Origin: Crocinitomicaceae bacterium | GTDB lineage: Bacteria; Bacteroidota; Bacteroidia; Flavobacteriales_D; Crocinitomicaceae | DNA length: 24,248 nucleotides | Direction of reading: 5' to 3' | NCBI GenBank assembly: GCA_030833265.1 | Contig: JAURHO010000008.1 | Location: forward strand, 1-24,248 | Shown: positions 8,034-14,709 of the stretch, piece by piece | How the letters are laid out: each line of letters opens with the position of its first letter | Numbering within the stretch: position 1 is the first letter of the stretch | Made by a program: the position numbers and the translations under genes | The notes under the pieces: generated by a model | The model's input: the letters and a program-made list of their open reading frames with translations, nothing else | Database searches by the model: none | What the model was told of the DNA's origin: nothing

Positions 8034-9248
8034 ATGCAAGAAAAACACACAAAGCTACCAATTTTCAATGGCTTGCAAAAAAACGTCTACAGACTGTTTT
8101 TATTGGTTGGGCTCCTTTTCTTTTTTAAAGTAGCTACCCATGCGCAAACCGGTAAAATCAAAACAGTAGTTATTGACGCCGGTCATGGCGGACACGATCC
8201 AGGTTGTCATGGCGCAAGTAACAATGAAAAAGAGGTTTGTTTATCCATGGCCTTGAAGCTCGGTAATTTAATCAAGGAGCGTTATCCGGACATCAAAGTA
8301 ATTTACACCAGAACTACAGATGTTTTCGTTGAACTTGCAGAACGCGCTAACATTGCCAACCGCAACAACGCCGATTTATTCATCTGCATTCATGCCAATG
8401 CGGGCAGCACAACTGCCTATGGTTCCGAAACTTATGTGCTTGGGTTGCACCGCACCGACGCGCAACAAAAAGTTGCAGAACGGGAAAATGCCAGTATCTC
8501 ACTCGAAGACGATAAAGGAGCAAAATACCGATCCTATGACCTCACCCCTGATGGCATCATTGCGCTGCAATTTCAATTAGCTGTTTTTCACAGACAATCA
8601 ATCTTGTTTGCCGAAATGATTCAGAAAGAATTCAAGCGCATTGGTCGTTATGATAGAGGAGTCAAGCAAGCTGGTTTTTTGGTGCTTTATAAAACCACGA
8701 TGCCAAGCGTACTCATTGAAACTGCATTTCTACCTAATCCCACCGAAGAACGCTTAATTGGGACAGCAGAAGGACAGCAGAAAATGGCTCAGGCTATGTT
8801 TCAAGCGTTTGTCAATTTTAAAAATGCAACGGAGGGTAAAACAGCTACTACCGGAACTACCGAGCAAAAGCCAATTGAAACCAAACCCATCGAAAGTAAA
8901 CCGGTAGAAAACAAACCTGCCGAAAGCAATGAGCAGGTCGTGAATAATACGGAGACCAAGACAAATTTATCTAAGGATACTGGACTCGTTTTTCGGGTGC
9001 AAATTGAAACCTCTACGCAAGTTTTGCCTAAAAACTCAAGTCGATTCAAAGGCCTTGAAGTATTTGAATATCAAGACAATACACTTTACAAATATTGTAC
9101 TGGTACCTTTCCTAATGACCTCCAAGGCGCCAAAAACTATAAAAACGAATTGATTGAAAAGGGTTTCGAGCACGCTTTTGTTGTGGCTTTCCTCAACGGA
9201 GAGCGCATCAGTATTGAAAAAGCCATTAAATTAGCAGAAAATAAGTAG
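8034..9248 (+). CDS. Secreted N-acetylmuramoyl-L-alanine amidase (Amidase_3) with C-terminal SPOR-like region
   Basis: The protein has 404 residues. A long N-terminal region with a hydrophobic core (about 20-37, ending ATHAQ) is the export signal. The Amidase_3 domain spans about 41-265. Its zinc ligands are His51 (DAGHGGHD), Glu65 (NNEKE) and His120 (CIHAN), and the catalytic Glu is Glu229 (VLIETAF). It cleaves the amide bond between muramic acid and the stem peptide in the periplasm. An insertion around 145-180 (SLEDD...YDLTPDG) is the kind seen in Bacteroidota homologues. A linker at about 278-300 has short repeats of a KP-I/V/A-E-x unit. Residues about 317-400 resemble a SPOR peptidoglycan-binding fold (VFRVQIETS, YKYCTGTF, AKNYKNELIEKGFEHAFVVA). 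It is the first gene of a five-gene operon, with mlaD starting 1 base after its stop. Confidence 0.9.
   Translation: MQEKHTKLPIFNGLQKNVYRLFLLVGLLFFFKVATHAQTGKIKTVVIDAGHGGHDPGCHGASNNEKEVCLSMALKLGNLIKERYPDIKVIYTRTTDVFVELAERANIANRNNADLFICIHANAGSTTAYGSETYVLGLHRTDAQQKVAERENASISLEDDKGAKYRSYDLTPDGIIALQFQLAVFHRQSILFAEMIQKEFKRIGRYDRGVKQAGFLVLYKTTMPSVLIETAFLPNPTEERLIGTAEGQQKMAQAMFQAFVNFKNATEGKTATTGTTEQKPIETKPIESKPVENKPAESNEQVVNNTETKTNLSKDTGLVFRVQIETSTQVLPKNSSRFKGLEVFEYQDNTLYKYCTGTFPNDLQGAKNYKNELIEKGFEHAFVVAFLNGERISIEKAIKLAENK
8050..8079 (-). promoter_or_regulatory. Candidate lptD promoter inside the amidase gene
   Basis: Read on the minus strand, TTTG (8079-8076), an 18-base spacer and TAGCTTTG (8057-8050) make an exact -33/-7 pair of the Bacteroidota type. 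It lies within the first codons of the divergent amidase gene. The predicted transcript would start near 8044-8045, giving a leader of about 35 bases before the TTG start of lptD. Confidence 0.5.
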
Positions 9249-9249
9249 C

Positions 9250-10287
9250 TTGAAATTTACAAAAGAAATAAAGGCAGCGCTCATTGCTATTGTCGCAATT
9301 GTAATCCTCATTGCAGGTGTCAATTTCCTCAAAGGAAACAGTTTCTTTGGCGGCGATGACGTCTATACCGCCTATTTCCCAAATTCAGGGCAACTCATGG
9401 TGTCTTCCAATGTCACGCTCAACGGAGTTGAAATTGGCAAAGTTTTAAGCATCGAATCAATCCCAACCGGAGATTCCTTACACCGCGTAAAACTGTCTTT
9501 CAACATTCACAACCCAGATATTCGTTTGCCAAAAGGAACTTTCGTAGAAATCGGTGCCCTCGATTTTTTCAGTAAAGCACTCATCGTTCATTTGCCATTA
9601 GCTGGCAACGGTCAATTTTACAAAGAAGGCTCAACTATTCCTGGGCGCTTGTCTGTAGACATGGTTTCTCAAGTTAAAGCCTACGCAGATCCTATTTCTC
9701 AGAAACTTCAAACCATGATGCTCTCCATTGACAAAATGGTAGGATCGCTCTCCTCTTTCTGGGATACCACTGCTACTTCTGAACTCGAAGGCAGCCTTAA
9801 GCAAGTTAAGTTAACGATTAAAAAATTAGGTCGTGTTGCCGACGAACTTCAAGGTTTTGTAGCCTCAGAAAGAGCACAGTTTAGTAAAATCATGGCCAAT
9901 GTTGAGGCCATAACACTAAACCTCAAACGCAGCAATGACCAAATCACTGGCATCATTGGCAACACTAGAAAAATCACAGATGACCTCGTTACTGCCGATT
10001 TCAAAGGCACCATCTTAGATGCCCAAACGACGCTCAAAAAATTCAACATGGTGTTGGCCGAGGTTGAGAAAGGTCAAGGCACACTTGGCAAACTCATCCA
10101 CGACGAAAAACTCTACACAGAGCTCGTGAATACCAACAATGATCTTCAAAATTTAGTCACAGATCTTCAAGCGCACCCTGAACGCTATGTTCATTTGTCG
10201 CTTATAGGAGGGAAATCTAAAGGCCTACAACTTTCAAAGAAAAACGAAGACAAGCTTCAAAAAATGCTCGACAGCTTGCCTGAATAA
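9250..10287 (+). CDS. MlaD-type MCE domain protein
   Basis: The protein has 345 residues: one N-terminal membrane segment (about 8-27), an MCE domain (about 36-120, with the typical VTLNGVEIGKV strand pair), then a long helical region (about 140-320) with repeated Leu/Ile spacing, likely a coiled coil. MCE proteins form hexameric rings that shuttle phospholipids between the inner and outer membranes, working with a permease (MlaE) and an ATPase (MlaF). Neither partner is in this window; the orphan ABC ATPase at 3694-4611 is a different type and not an obvious MlaF. The start is a TTG at 9250, one base after the amidase stop, giving MKFTKEIKAAL, the usual N-terminus for this family in Bacteroidota. 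No ATG alternative preserves the membrane segment. Confidence 0.87.
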   Translation: MKFTKEIKAALIAIVAIVILIAGVNFLKGNSFFGGDDVYTAYFPNSGQLMVSSNVTLNGVEIGKVLSIESIPTGDSLHRVKLSFNIHNPDIRLPKGTFVEIGALDFFSKALIVHLPLAGNGQFYKEGSTIPGRLSVDMVSQVKAYADPISQKLQTMMLSIDKMVGSLSSFWDTTATSELEGSLKQVKLTIKKLGRVADELQGFVASERAQFSKIMANVEAITLNLKRSNDQITGIIGNTRKITDDLVTADFKGTILDAQTTLKKFNMVLAEVEKGQGTLGKLIHDEKLYTELVNTNNDLQNLVTDLQAHPERYVHLSLIGGKSKGLQLSKKNEDKLQKMLDSLPE

Positions 10288-10296
10288 TCGATCATC

Positions 10297-11607
10297 ATGC
10301 AACAACTACTCTTTGGCGTTCTTACGCTCTTCAGCTTTGGTTTTTTTGCGTTCAACCTACGTAAAATTTCCCAAAATATTCATTTAGGCCAGGCCCTAGA
10401 CCGCTCAGACAACAAAGCCGAGCGCTGGCGCACCATGTTGCTAGTAGCTCTTGGTCAAAAGAAAATGTTTAGCCGTCCAATTCCAGCTTTGCTCCATTTG
10501 GCACTCTATTCCGCATTTGTCATCACACAAATCGAACTGATTGAAATTTTAGTTGATGGCCTAAGTGGCTCACATCGCTTTTTCCAAGACAGCCTAGGTG
10601 CTTTCTATACCTTCATGATCAGTTTTATTGAACTTTTATCTGTTCTCGCTTTTTTCGGAACGCTGGCTTTTTTAGCACGTCGAAATATGCTCAAGCTGCC
10701 ACGCCTCAATATGAAAGAACTCGCAGGATGGCCTACGCAAGATGCCAACCTTATTCTCATTATGGAAATTGTGCTCATCGCCTGCATATTCACCATGAAC
10801 GGCGCTGATGAAGCAGCGCTTCAATTGAAAAGTAAGTCTGGTAATGGCTTTCTGATTAGTTCCATTGTTGGCCCTTTATTTTTTGGTTCTATCCAAGATT
10901 TGCACACCCTTCACCTACTTGAACAAATAGGTTGGTGGGGACACATCATTATGGTCTATACCTTTATGAACTACCTTCCTTACTCCAAGCACCTACACAT
11001 TTTCATGGCTTTCCCGAATACTTATTATTCCAAACTTGAGCCAAAAGGACAGTTTACAAACATGCAAAGCGTGACCAACGAAGTCAAACTGATGCTTGAC
11101 CCCAACGCTGATCCTTATGCGGCTGCTCCTACTGATGCCGCTCCTGCTCGTTTTGGCGCCAAAGATGTCACCGACCTTACCTGGAAAAACCTCATGGATG
11201 CCTATAGCTGCACTGAATGTGGTCGTTGTACATCAGCTTGCCCCGCTAACACAACCGGCAAATTACTTTCACCGCGCAAAATCATGATGGATACGCGTGA
11301 TCGCATGGTTGAACTCGGTGATTTCAAACGAAAAAATGGTCCAGATGCCGAGGATGGCAAGAGCTTACTTGGGTCCTATATCACAGAAGAAGAACTTTGG
11401 GCTTGCACCAGTTGTAATGCATGTGTTCAAGAATGTCCAGTAAATATTGACCCACTCTCCATTATTATCGATCTACGTCGCTTCCTTGTAATGGAAGAAT
11501 CCAAAGTACCAACCGAATTAACCGGAATGCTCACTAACATTGAAAATAACGGTGCACCTTGGCAATTTGCAGCCACCGAGCGCTTGAATTGGGCAAACGA
11601 AGATTAA
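10297..11607 (+). CDS. Membrane (Fe-S)-binding oxidoreductase subunit, HdrC/NarI-like fusion
   Basis: The protein has 436 residues. The N-terminal half holds several membrane segments (about 3-20, 62-88, 104-128, 150-168, 185-230). Histidines in or near them (for example LLHLAL and the HTLHLLEQIGWWGHIIM region) could bind haem, as in NarI-like subunits. The C-terminal half has two 4Fe-4S motifs: Cys305-x2-Cys308-x2-Cys311-x3-Cys315-Pro and Cys370-x2-Cys373-x2-Cys376-x3-Cys380-Pro. The layout matches the HdrC part of heterodisulfide-reductase-like complexes. The next gene encodes the CCG-domain (HdrB/D-like) part 15 bases downstream, so together they make a membrane electron-transfer module. 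The donor and acceptor are unknown in Bacteroidota. Placement in an operon with an amidase and MlaD is a recurring feature of the phylum, as I recall it. Confidence 0.85.
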   Translation: MQQLLFGVLTLFSFGFFAFNLRKISQNIHLGQALDRSDNKAERWRTMLLVALGQKKMFSRPIPALLHLALYSAFVITQIELIEILVDGLSGSHRFFQDSLGAFYTFMISFIELLSVLAFFGTLAFLARRNMLKLPRLNMKELAGWPTQDANLILIMEIVLIACIFTMNGADEAALQLKSKSGNGFLISSIVGPLFFGSIQDLHTLHLLEQIGWWGHIIMVYTFMNYLPYSKHLHIFMAFPNTYYSKLEPKGQFTNMQSVTNEVKLMLDPNADPYAAAPTDAAPARFGAKDVTDLTWKNLMDAYSCTECGRCTSACPANTTGKLLSPRKIMMDTRDRMVELGDFKRKNGPDAEDGKSLLGSYITEEELWACTSCNACVQECPVNIDPLSIIIDLRRFLVMEESKVPTELTGMLTNIENNGAPWQFAATERLNWANED

Positions 11608-11622
11608 GAAAATTATAAGCAG

Positions 11623-12411
11623 ATGAGTCTACAAGTACGTACAATGGCCGACATGATGGCCTCAGGAGAAACGCCAGAAATCCTATTTTGGGTAGGCTGT
11701 GCCGGTTCTTTCGATGATCGCGCTAAAAAAATTACCAAAGCGCTCGTCAAGATTTTAAATCATTGCAAAGTCAATTTTGCCGTGCTTGGTAGTGAGGAAA
11801 GTTGCACTGGTGACCCCGCCAAACGAGCTGGAAACGAATTTACATTTCAGATGCAAGCGCTCATGAATATTGAACTGCTCAATGGATATGAGGTGAAAAA
11901 AATTGTAACGGCTTGTCCACATTGTTTCAATACGCTTAAAAACGAATATCCTGGCTTAGGTGGAACCTATGAGGTCATTCACCACACACAACTGATCCAA
12001 GACCTCATCAATACAGGTAAACTCACATTAGCTGACAACGGCACTTTCAAAGGCAAGAAAATCACTTTCCACGACCCTTGTTATTTAGGCCGAGCCAATG
12101 ATGTTTATGAAGCGCCAAGAGCTTTGATTGAAAAACTGGATGCCGCCTTAGTAGAAATGAAACGCTGCAAAACCAATGGCCTTTGTTGCGGTGCAGGTGG
12201 CGCTCAGATGTTTAAAGAAGCTGAAAAAGGCAACAAAGAAATCAATATCGAACGTACCGAAGATGCCCTAGAAACCAAAGCTGGCATCATTGCAACTGGC
12301 TGTCCGTTTTGCAATACCATGATGACAGACGGCGTCAAGCATTTCGAAAAAGAAGAAGACATCAAAGTACTCGATATCGCAGAACTTATAGCCAATGCCG
12401 CAGACCTATAA
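11623..12411 (+). CDS. CCG-domain (Fe-S)-binding protein, HdrB/GlpC-like
   Basis: The protein has 262 residues with two cysteine-rich CCG domains. The first uses Cys26 (VGCAGSFD), Cys61 (SCTGDPAKR) and Cys98/Cys101 (ACPHCFNTLKNEYP). The second uses Cys153 (HDPCYLGR), Cys188/Cys189 (LCCGAGGAQMF) and Cys227/Cys230 (GCPFCNTMM). In HdrB such domains bind noncubane 4Fe-4S clusters at a thiol/disulfide active site; in GlpC and LutA relatives they pass electrons. It lacks its own 4Fe-4S ferredoxin motif, which the upstream membrane subunit supplies, so the pair looks like a split HdrD. A soluble, cytoplasmic, membrane-associated role is inferred. The final 17 bases overlap the next gene. Confidence 0.87.
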   Translation: MSLQVRTMADMMASGETPEILFWVGCAGSFDDRAKKITKALVKILNHCKVNFAVLGSEESCTGDPAKRAGNEFTFQMQALMNIELLNGYEVKKIVTACPHCFNTLKNEYPGLGGTYEVIHHTQLIQDLINTGKLTLADNGTFKGKKITFHDPCYLGRANDVYEAPRALIEKLDAALVEMKRCKTNGLCCGAGGAQMFKEAEKGNKEINIERTEDALETKAGIIATGCPFCNTMMTDGVKHFEKEEDIKVLDIAELIANAADL

Positions 12412-12811
12412 TTTACCCGCTCAATTTGATGCAAGTTGTCGCGTTTGGGTCTTTATCTCAGACAGAAAGCTAAGTGCAACAGAAAGTGCTTGGGCCAATG
12501 AGCAGTTAGCGCAATTTACTGCAACTTGGCAAACACATGGCCAAACCATGAATGCTACAGGTTTTGTTTTTGAAGACCTAGCTTTGGTACTCGTAGCCAA
12601 TGAAGAAGGCGTAAAGGCATCTGGCTGTTCTATGGATAAAATCAATCATGAGGTCAAACGAATCTCAGAAGAAATCGGTATCAATTGTCTGGATCGCATG
12701 AATACGCTTGTTCAAGAAAACGGCGAATGGATTTTGGCGCGTTACGATGCCAATGAGCAAAGACGATGCATTACTGCTGCTACACTAGCGCTCGGTGCCG
12801 TTATTGGTTAG
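12395..12811 (+). CDS. Small conserved Bacteroidota protein (often labelled 'ABC transporter ATPase' without ATPase motifs)
   Basis: The protein has 138 residues, is soluble, and has no signal peptide or membrane segment. Recognisable family features are RVWVFISDRKLSATE near 16-30, WQTHG near 45-49, and the central EEGVKASGCSMDKINHEV block near 69-86, followed by CLDRMNTLV. It resembles a family that databases often call ABC transporter ATPase, but there is no Walker A, signature or Walker B motif here, so that name should not be used. The conserved ASGCS cysteine is a candidate redox or metal residue, which would fit the Fe-S genes in front of it; this is inference. It overlaps the CCG-domain gene by 17 bases and is the last gene of the operon. 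Its stop overlaps the convergent DUF2752 gene by 11 bases. Confidence 0.7.
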   Translation: MPQTYNLPAQFDASCRVWVFISDRKLSATESAWANEQLAQFTATWQTHGQTMNATGFVFEDLALVLVANEEGVKASGCSMDKINHEVKRISEEIGINCLDRMNTLVQENGEWILARYDANEQRRCITAATLALGAVIG

Positions 12812-13118
12812 GGGCGCTTGCATTTCTTAACTTTTTCCAGGCCTCATACACCCACCTACCCCAAACTATTGTCAAAATAGGGAAAACAAGCACAACAAGC
12901 TTGTTAAACTGCCAGGCTGCTTGAAATTCAAAATGCACAAGGTGTTGTACAGCACGCGTGAGTCCGCACGCAAAACATTGTTGATCCAACAACAATACGG
13001 AAAGGCATAAGGACTGCCCTTTATCAAAAAAAGAGGCGGGGAGGCTCACCAAAATAATTGGTATAGCCAAAAGCCCGCCTAAACGAATTTTTAAAAATAT
13101 TTTATTTGTAGCGGCCAA
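12801..13118 (-). CDS. DUF2752 small membrane protein
   Basis: The protein has 105 residues. It has the DUF2752 signature Cys48-x2-Cys51-Gly-Leu-Thr-Arg (QQCFACGLTRA), flanked by membrane segments at about 11-29 and 72-90. The function of the family is not known; the paired cysteines suggest metal or redox binding. The start is a TTG at 13118, inside the last codons of the upstream lipoprotein-Pmp3 gene (17-base overlap); no ATG start is available in this frame. DUF2752 genes often sit beside small TM2, CD225 or Pmp3-type membrane protein genes, and that pattern is repeated here. Its 3' end overlaps the convergent operon end by 11 bases. Confidence 0.75.
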   Translation of the reverse strand: MAATNKIFLKIRLGGLLAIPIILVSLPASFFDKGQSLCLSVLLLDQQCFACGLTRAVQHLVHFEFQAAWQFNKLVVLVFPILTIVWGRWVYEAWKKLRNASAPNQ

Positions 13119-13728
13119 CGATGATCAAGGCATGAATGATACCAGGGAAGCCACATAGAATGGTCCATAAAAGATTGTAAATAACTATTTCCGTATCCCA
13201 ATCTGTCACTAAACCTACTGCAACCGGAGGCAAGAAAAAGCACAATAAATAGATGAGTAACATCGGCACATCGTCGGAGGAAGAATCTGATGTTTTCTTA
13301 AGTACATGAACAAGGCGCTGCGCCTTTTTACTAGCTGCCTTAACCGTTGTGTGTGTTGCTTTAGAACTGCTTTCTTTGACGAAATATTGCTTCACAACAG
13401 CACGCAATTGTTGTGTTTCAGATGAAGTTTCATTCACAACTAATTCCTGAGTTGAAGCGTTGACCTTGTATCCTTGTAAAGGATGTGTAGCAATTTGTGC
13501 ATCAGTTGAACGCGTTTCCTTTGCCGAATTATCTGCTTCCATTGATTTTTGCGCTTTGGTGCTCACTGCAGAAATTTCCTCAGTAGTGACTTGTTCTGGC
13601 TGTTGGTTTTTCACTTTTAACGAGCTATGCCATTGGACATTATATCCATTGCGATAAACGCGTTTTTCTAAGGTACAAGCTCCTAATAAAAGCAAAGAAA
13701 CAAGTGAGAAGAGTGTAATTTTTTTCAT
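13102..13728 (-). CDS. Lipoprotein with C-terminal Pmp3/YqaE membrane domain
   Basis: The protein has 208 residues. A lipoprotein signal ends in LLLLGAC with lipid Cys18, followed by a short conserved-looking LEKRVYRNGYNVQW segment. A polar linker rich in Ser, Thr, Lys and Gln runs to about 150. The C-terminal 55 residues match the Pmp3/YqaE family: PMLLIYLLCFFLPPVAVGL, then the charged turn TDWDTE and the second segment YNLLWTILCGFPGIIHALIIV. Pmp3 proteins are usually about 50-60 residues and affect membrane potential or stress tolerance in fungi and plants. Fusion to a lipidated, low-complexity N-terminus is an architecture seen in Bacteroidota. Two hydrophobic helices favour retention in the inner membrane, which would make this an inner-membrane lipoprotein. 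It is co-transcribed with the DUF2752 gene. Confidence 0.82.
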   Translation of the reverse strand: MKKITLFSLVSLLLLGACTLEKRVYRNGYNVQWHSSLKVKNQQPEQVTTEEISAVSTKAQKSMEADNSAKETRSTDAQIATHPLQGYKVNASTQELVVNETSSETQQLRAVVKQYFVKESSSKATHTTVKAASKKAQRLVHVLKKTSDSSSDDVPMLLIYLLCFFLPPVAVGLVTDWDTEIVIYNLLWTILCGFPGIIHALIIVGRYK

Positions 13729-13755
13729 GGTTATAATTTAATTGATGTTTATACC

Positions 13756-13763
13756 TAAAGATA
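13756..13763 (-). promoter_or_regulatory. Weak candidate -7 element for the lipoprotein-Pmp3 gene
   Basis: On the minus strand TATCTTTA matches seven of the eight positions of TAnnTTTG, 27 bases before the ATG at 13728. No clear -33 element is seen at the right distance. The same variant occurs before the PSP1 gene at 20845-20852. The 108-base gap 13729-13836 is AT-rich and holds nothing else that I recognise. Confidence 0.3.
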
Positions 13764-13836
13764 ACAATAATCCATTTTGAAATAAAGTTTTCAAAATTTT
13801 ATTGGATTTGGAGCAAAAACTGAAAAACTACGCTGA

Positions 13837-14709
13837 TCAGTATCCACCCATACCACCTGCAAGCTGTTCAATTGGGTGCCAGGTCGTTTTGATTTCTTGA
13901 AAATCTGTGATGTATTGCATTCCTTGGGCACTTGCTTCAGAAAAATCTTGAGTCTGAATAATACAACGCTTCAGATTATCTATCGCAGACTCTTGCGCAC
14001 TTACCATGAGTTCGGTAGGTAATTTTGCCAAACAGAGGGCATTGACATCCATATGGCCCGCTAATGTCGGGAGCATTTCAGCTACATTTCCTGTCAAGAT
14101 ATTGACAACACCACCCGGTACATCTGAGGTAGCTAAAACTTCACCCAAGGTGATTGCACAAAGTGGTTTTTTAGAATTGGCAAGGAGCACTACAGAATTG
14201 CCGCCCGCAATGATTGGGAGCATTTGAGAAACTAGACCGCTCAAAGCAGTCTCTTGACAAGCAACTATGCCCACCACACCCATAGGTTCGGGTACTGAAA
14301 AATTAAAATGCGAAGAAGCAACTGGGTTCACGCTAGAGCTGAGGGCTTGGTATTTATCGGCCCAACCCGCATAATAAACGCAACGGTCAATAGCAATTTG
14401 TACTTCTTGACTTGCCTCTTGAATGGAAGCACCTAAACTGCACATTTCCTCTATCAATTGTGCTTTTCTACCCTCAAAAACTTCGGCAATGCGATATAGA
14501 ATTTGGCCTTTGTTAAAAGCGGTTTTTGCAGCCCAAGAACTTTGAGCTTTGCGCGCAACTTGAACCGCATTTCTGACATCCTTTTTTGAAGCCAAACAGG
14601 CATTGGCAATAGCCTTTCCATCAGGAGATTCAACTAAATAAGAACGTCCGCTTTCAGTACGCGGAAATTGTCCGCCGATATAAAGCTTATAGGTTTTGAG
14701 AATTTCCAT
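13837..14709 (-). CDS. Short aldehyde dehydrogenase-fold protein without the catalytic half
   Basis: The protein has 290 residues, against about 480 for a normal ALDH. The N-terminal part aligns with the ALDH coenzyme-binding domain: YKLYIGGQFPRTESGRSY at the start, YYAGWADKYQ near 112-121, PEPMGVVGIVACQE near 140-153, AGGNSVVLLANSKKP near 168-182 and PGGVVNILTG near 197-206. The ELGGK segment with the general-base Glu and the catalytic Cys segment are absent; the chain instead ends with about 65 residues (from KLPTEL on) unlike the ALDH catalytic domain. The PWNFP motif is replaced by ACQETA. It is therefore probably non-catalytic. The gene is intact: its ATG shares a base with the stop of the active ALDH (TAATG), and codon use is normal. 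The two chains together (482 + 290) match the size of two-domain ALDH16 proteins, so it is probably a split ALDH16-like partner rather than a decayed gene. Confidence 0.78.
   Translation of the reverse strand: MEILKTYKLYIGGQFPRTESGRSYLVESPDGKAIANACLASKKDVRNAVQVARKAQSSWAAKTAFNKGQILYRIAEVFEGRKAQLIEEMCSLGASIQEASQEVQIAIDRCVYYAGWADKYQALSSSVNPVASSHFNFSVPEPMGVVGIVACQETALSGLVSQMLPIIAGGNSVVLLANSKKPLCAITLGEVLATSDVPGGVVNILTGNVAEMLPTLAGHMDVNALCLAKLPTELMVSAQESAIDNLKRCIIQTQDFSEASAQGMQYITDFQEIKTTWHPIEQLAGGMGGY

Noticed and set aside
13837..14709. Calling the short ALDH gene a pseudogene
   Set aside because: The frame is intact, it is coupled by TAATG to the active ALDH, and its C-terminus is a different sequence rather than a cut; an ALDH16-like partner explains it better.
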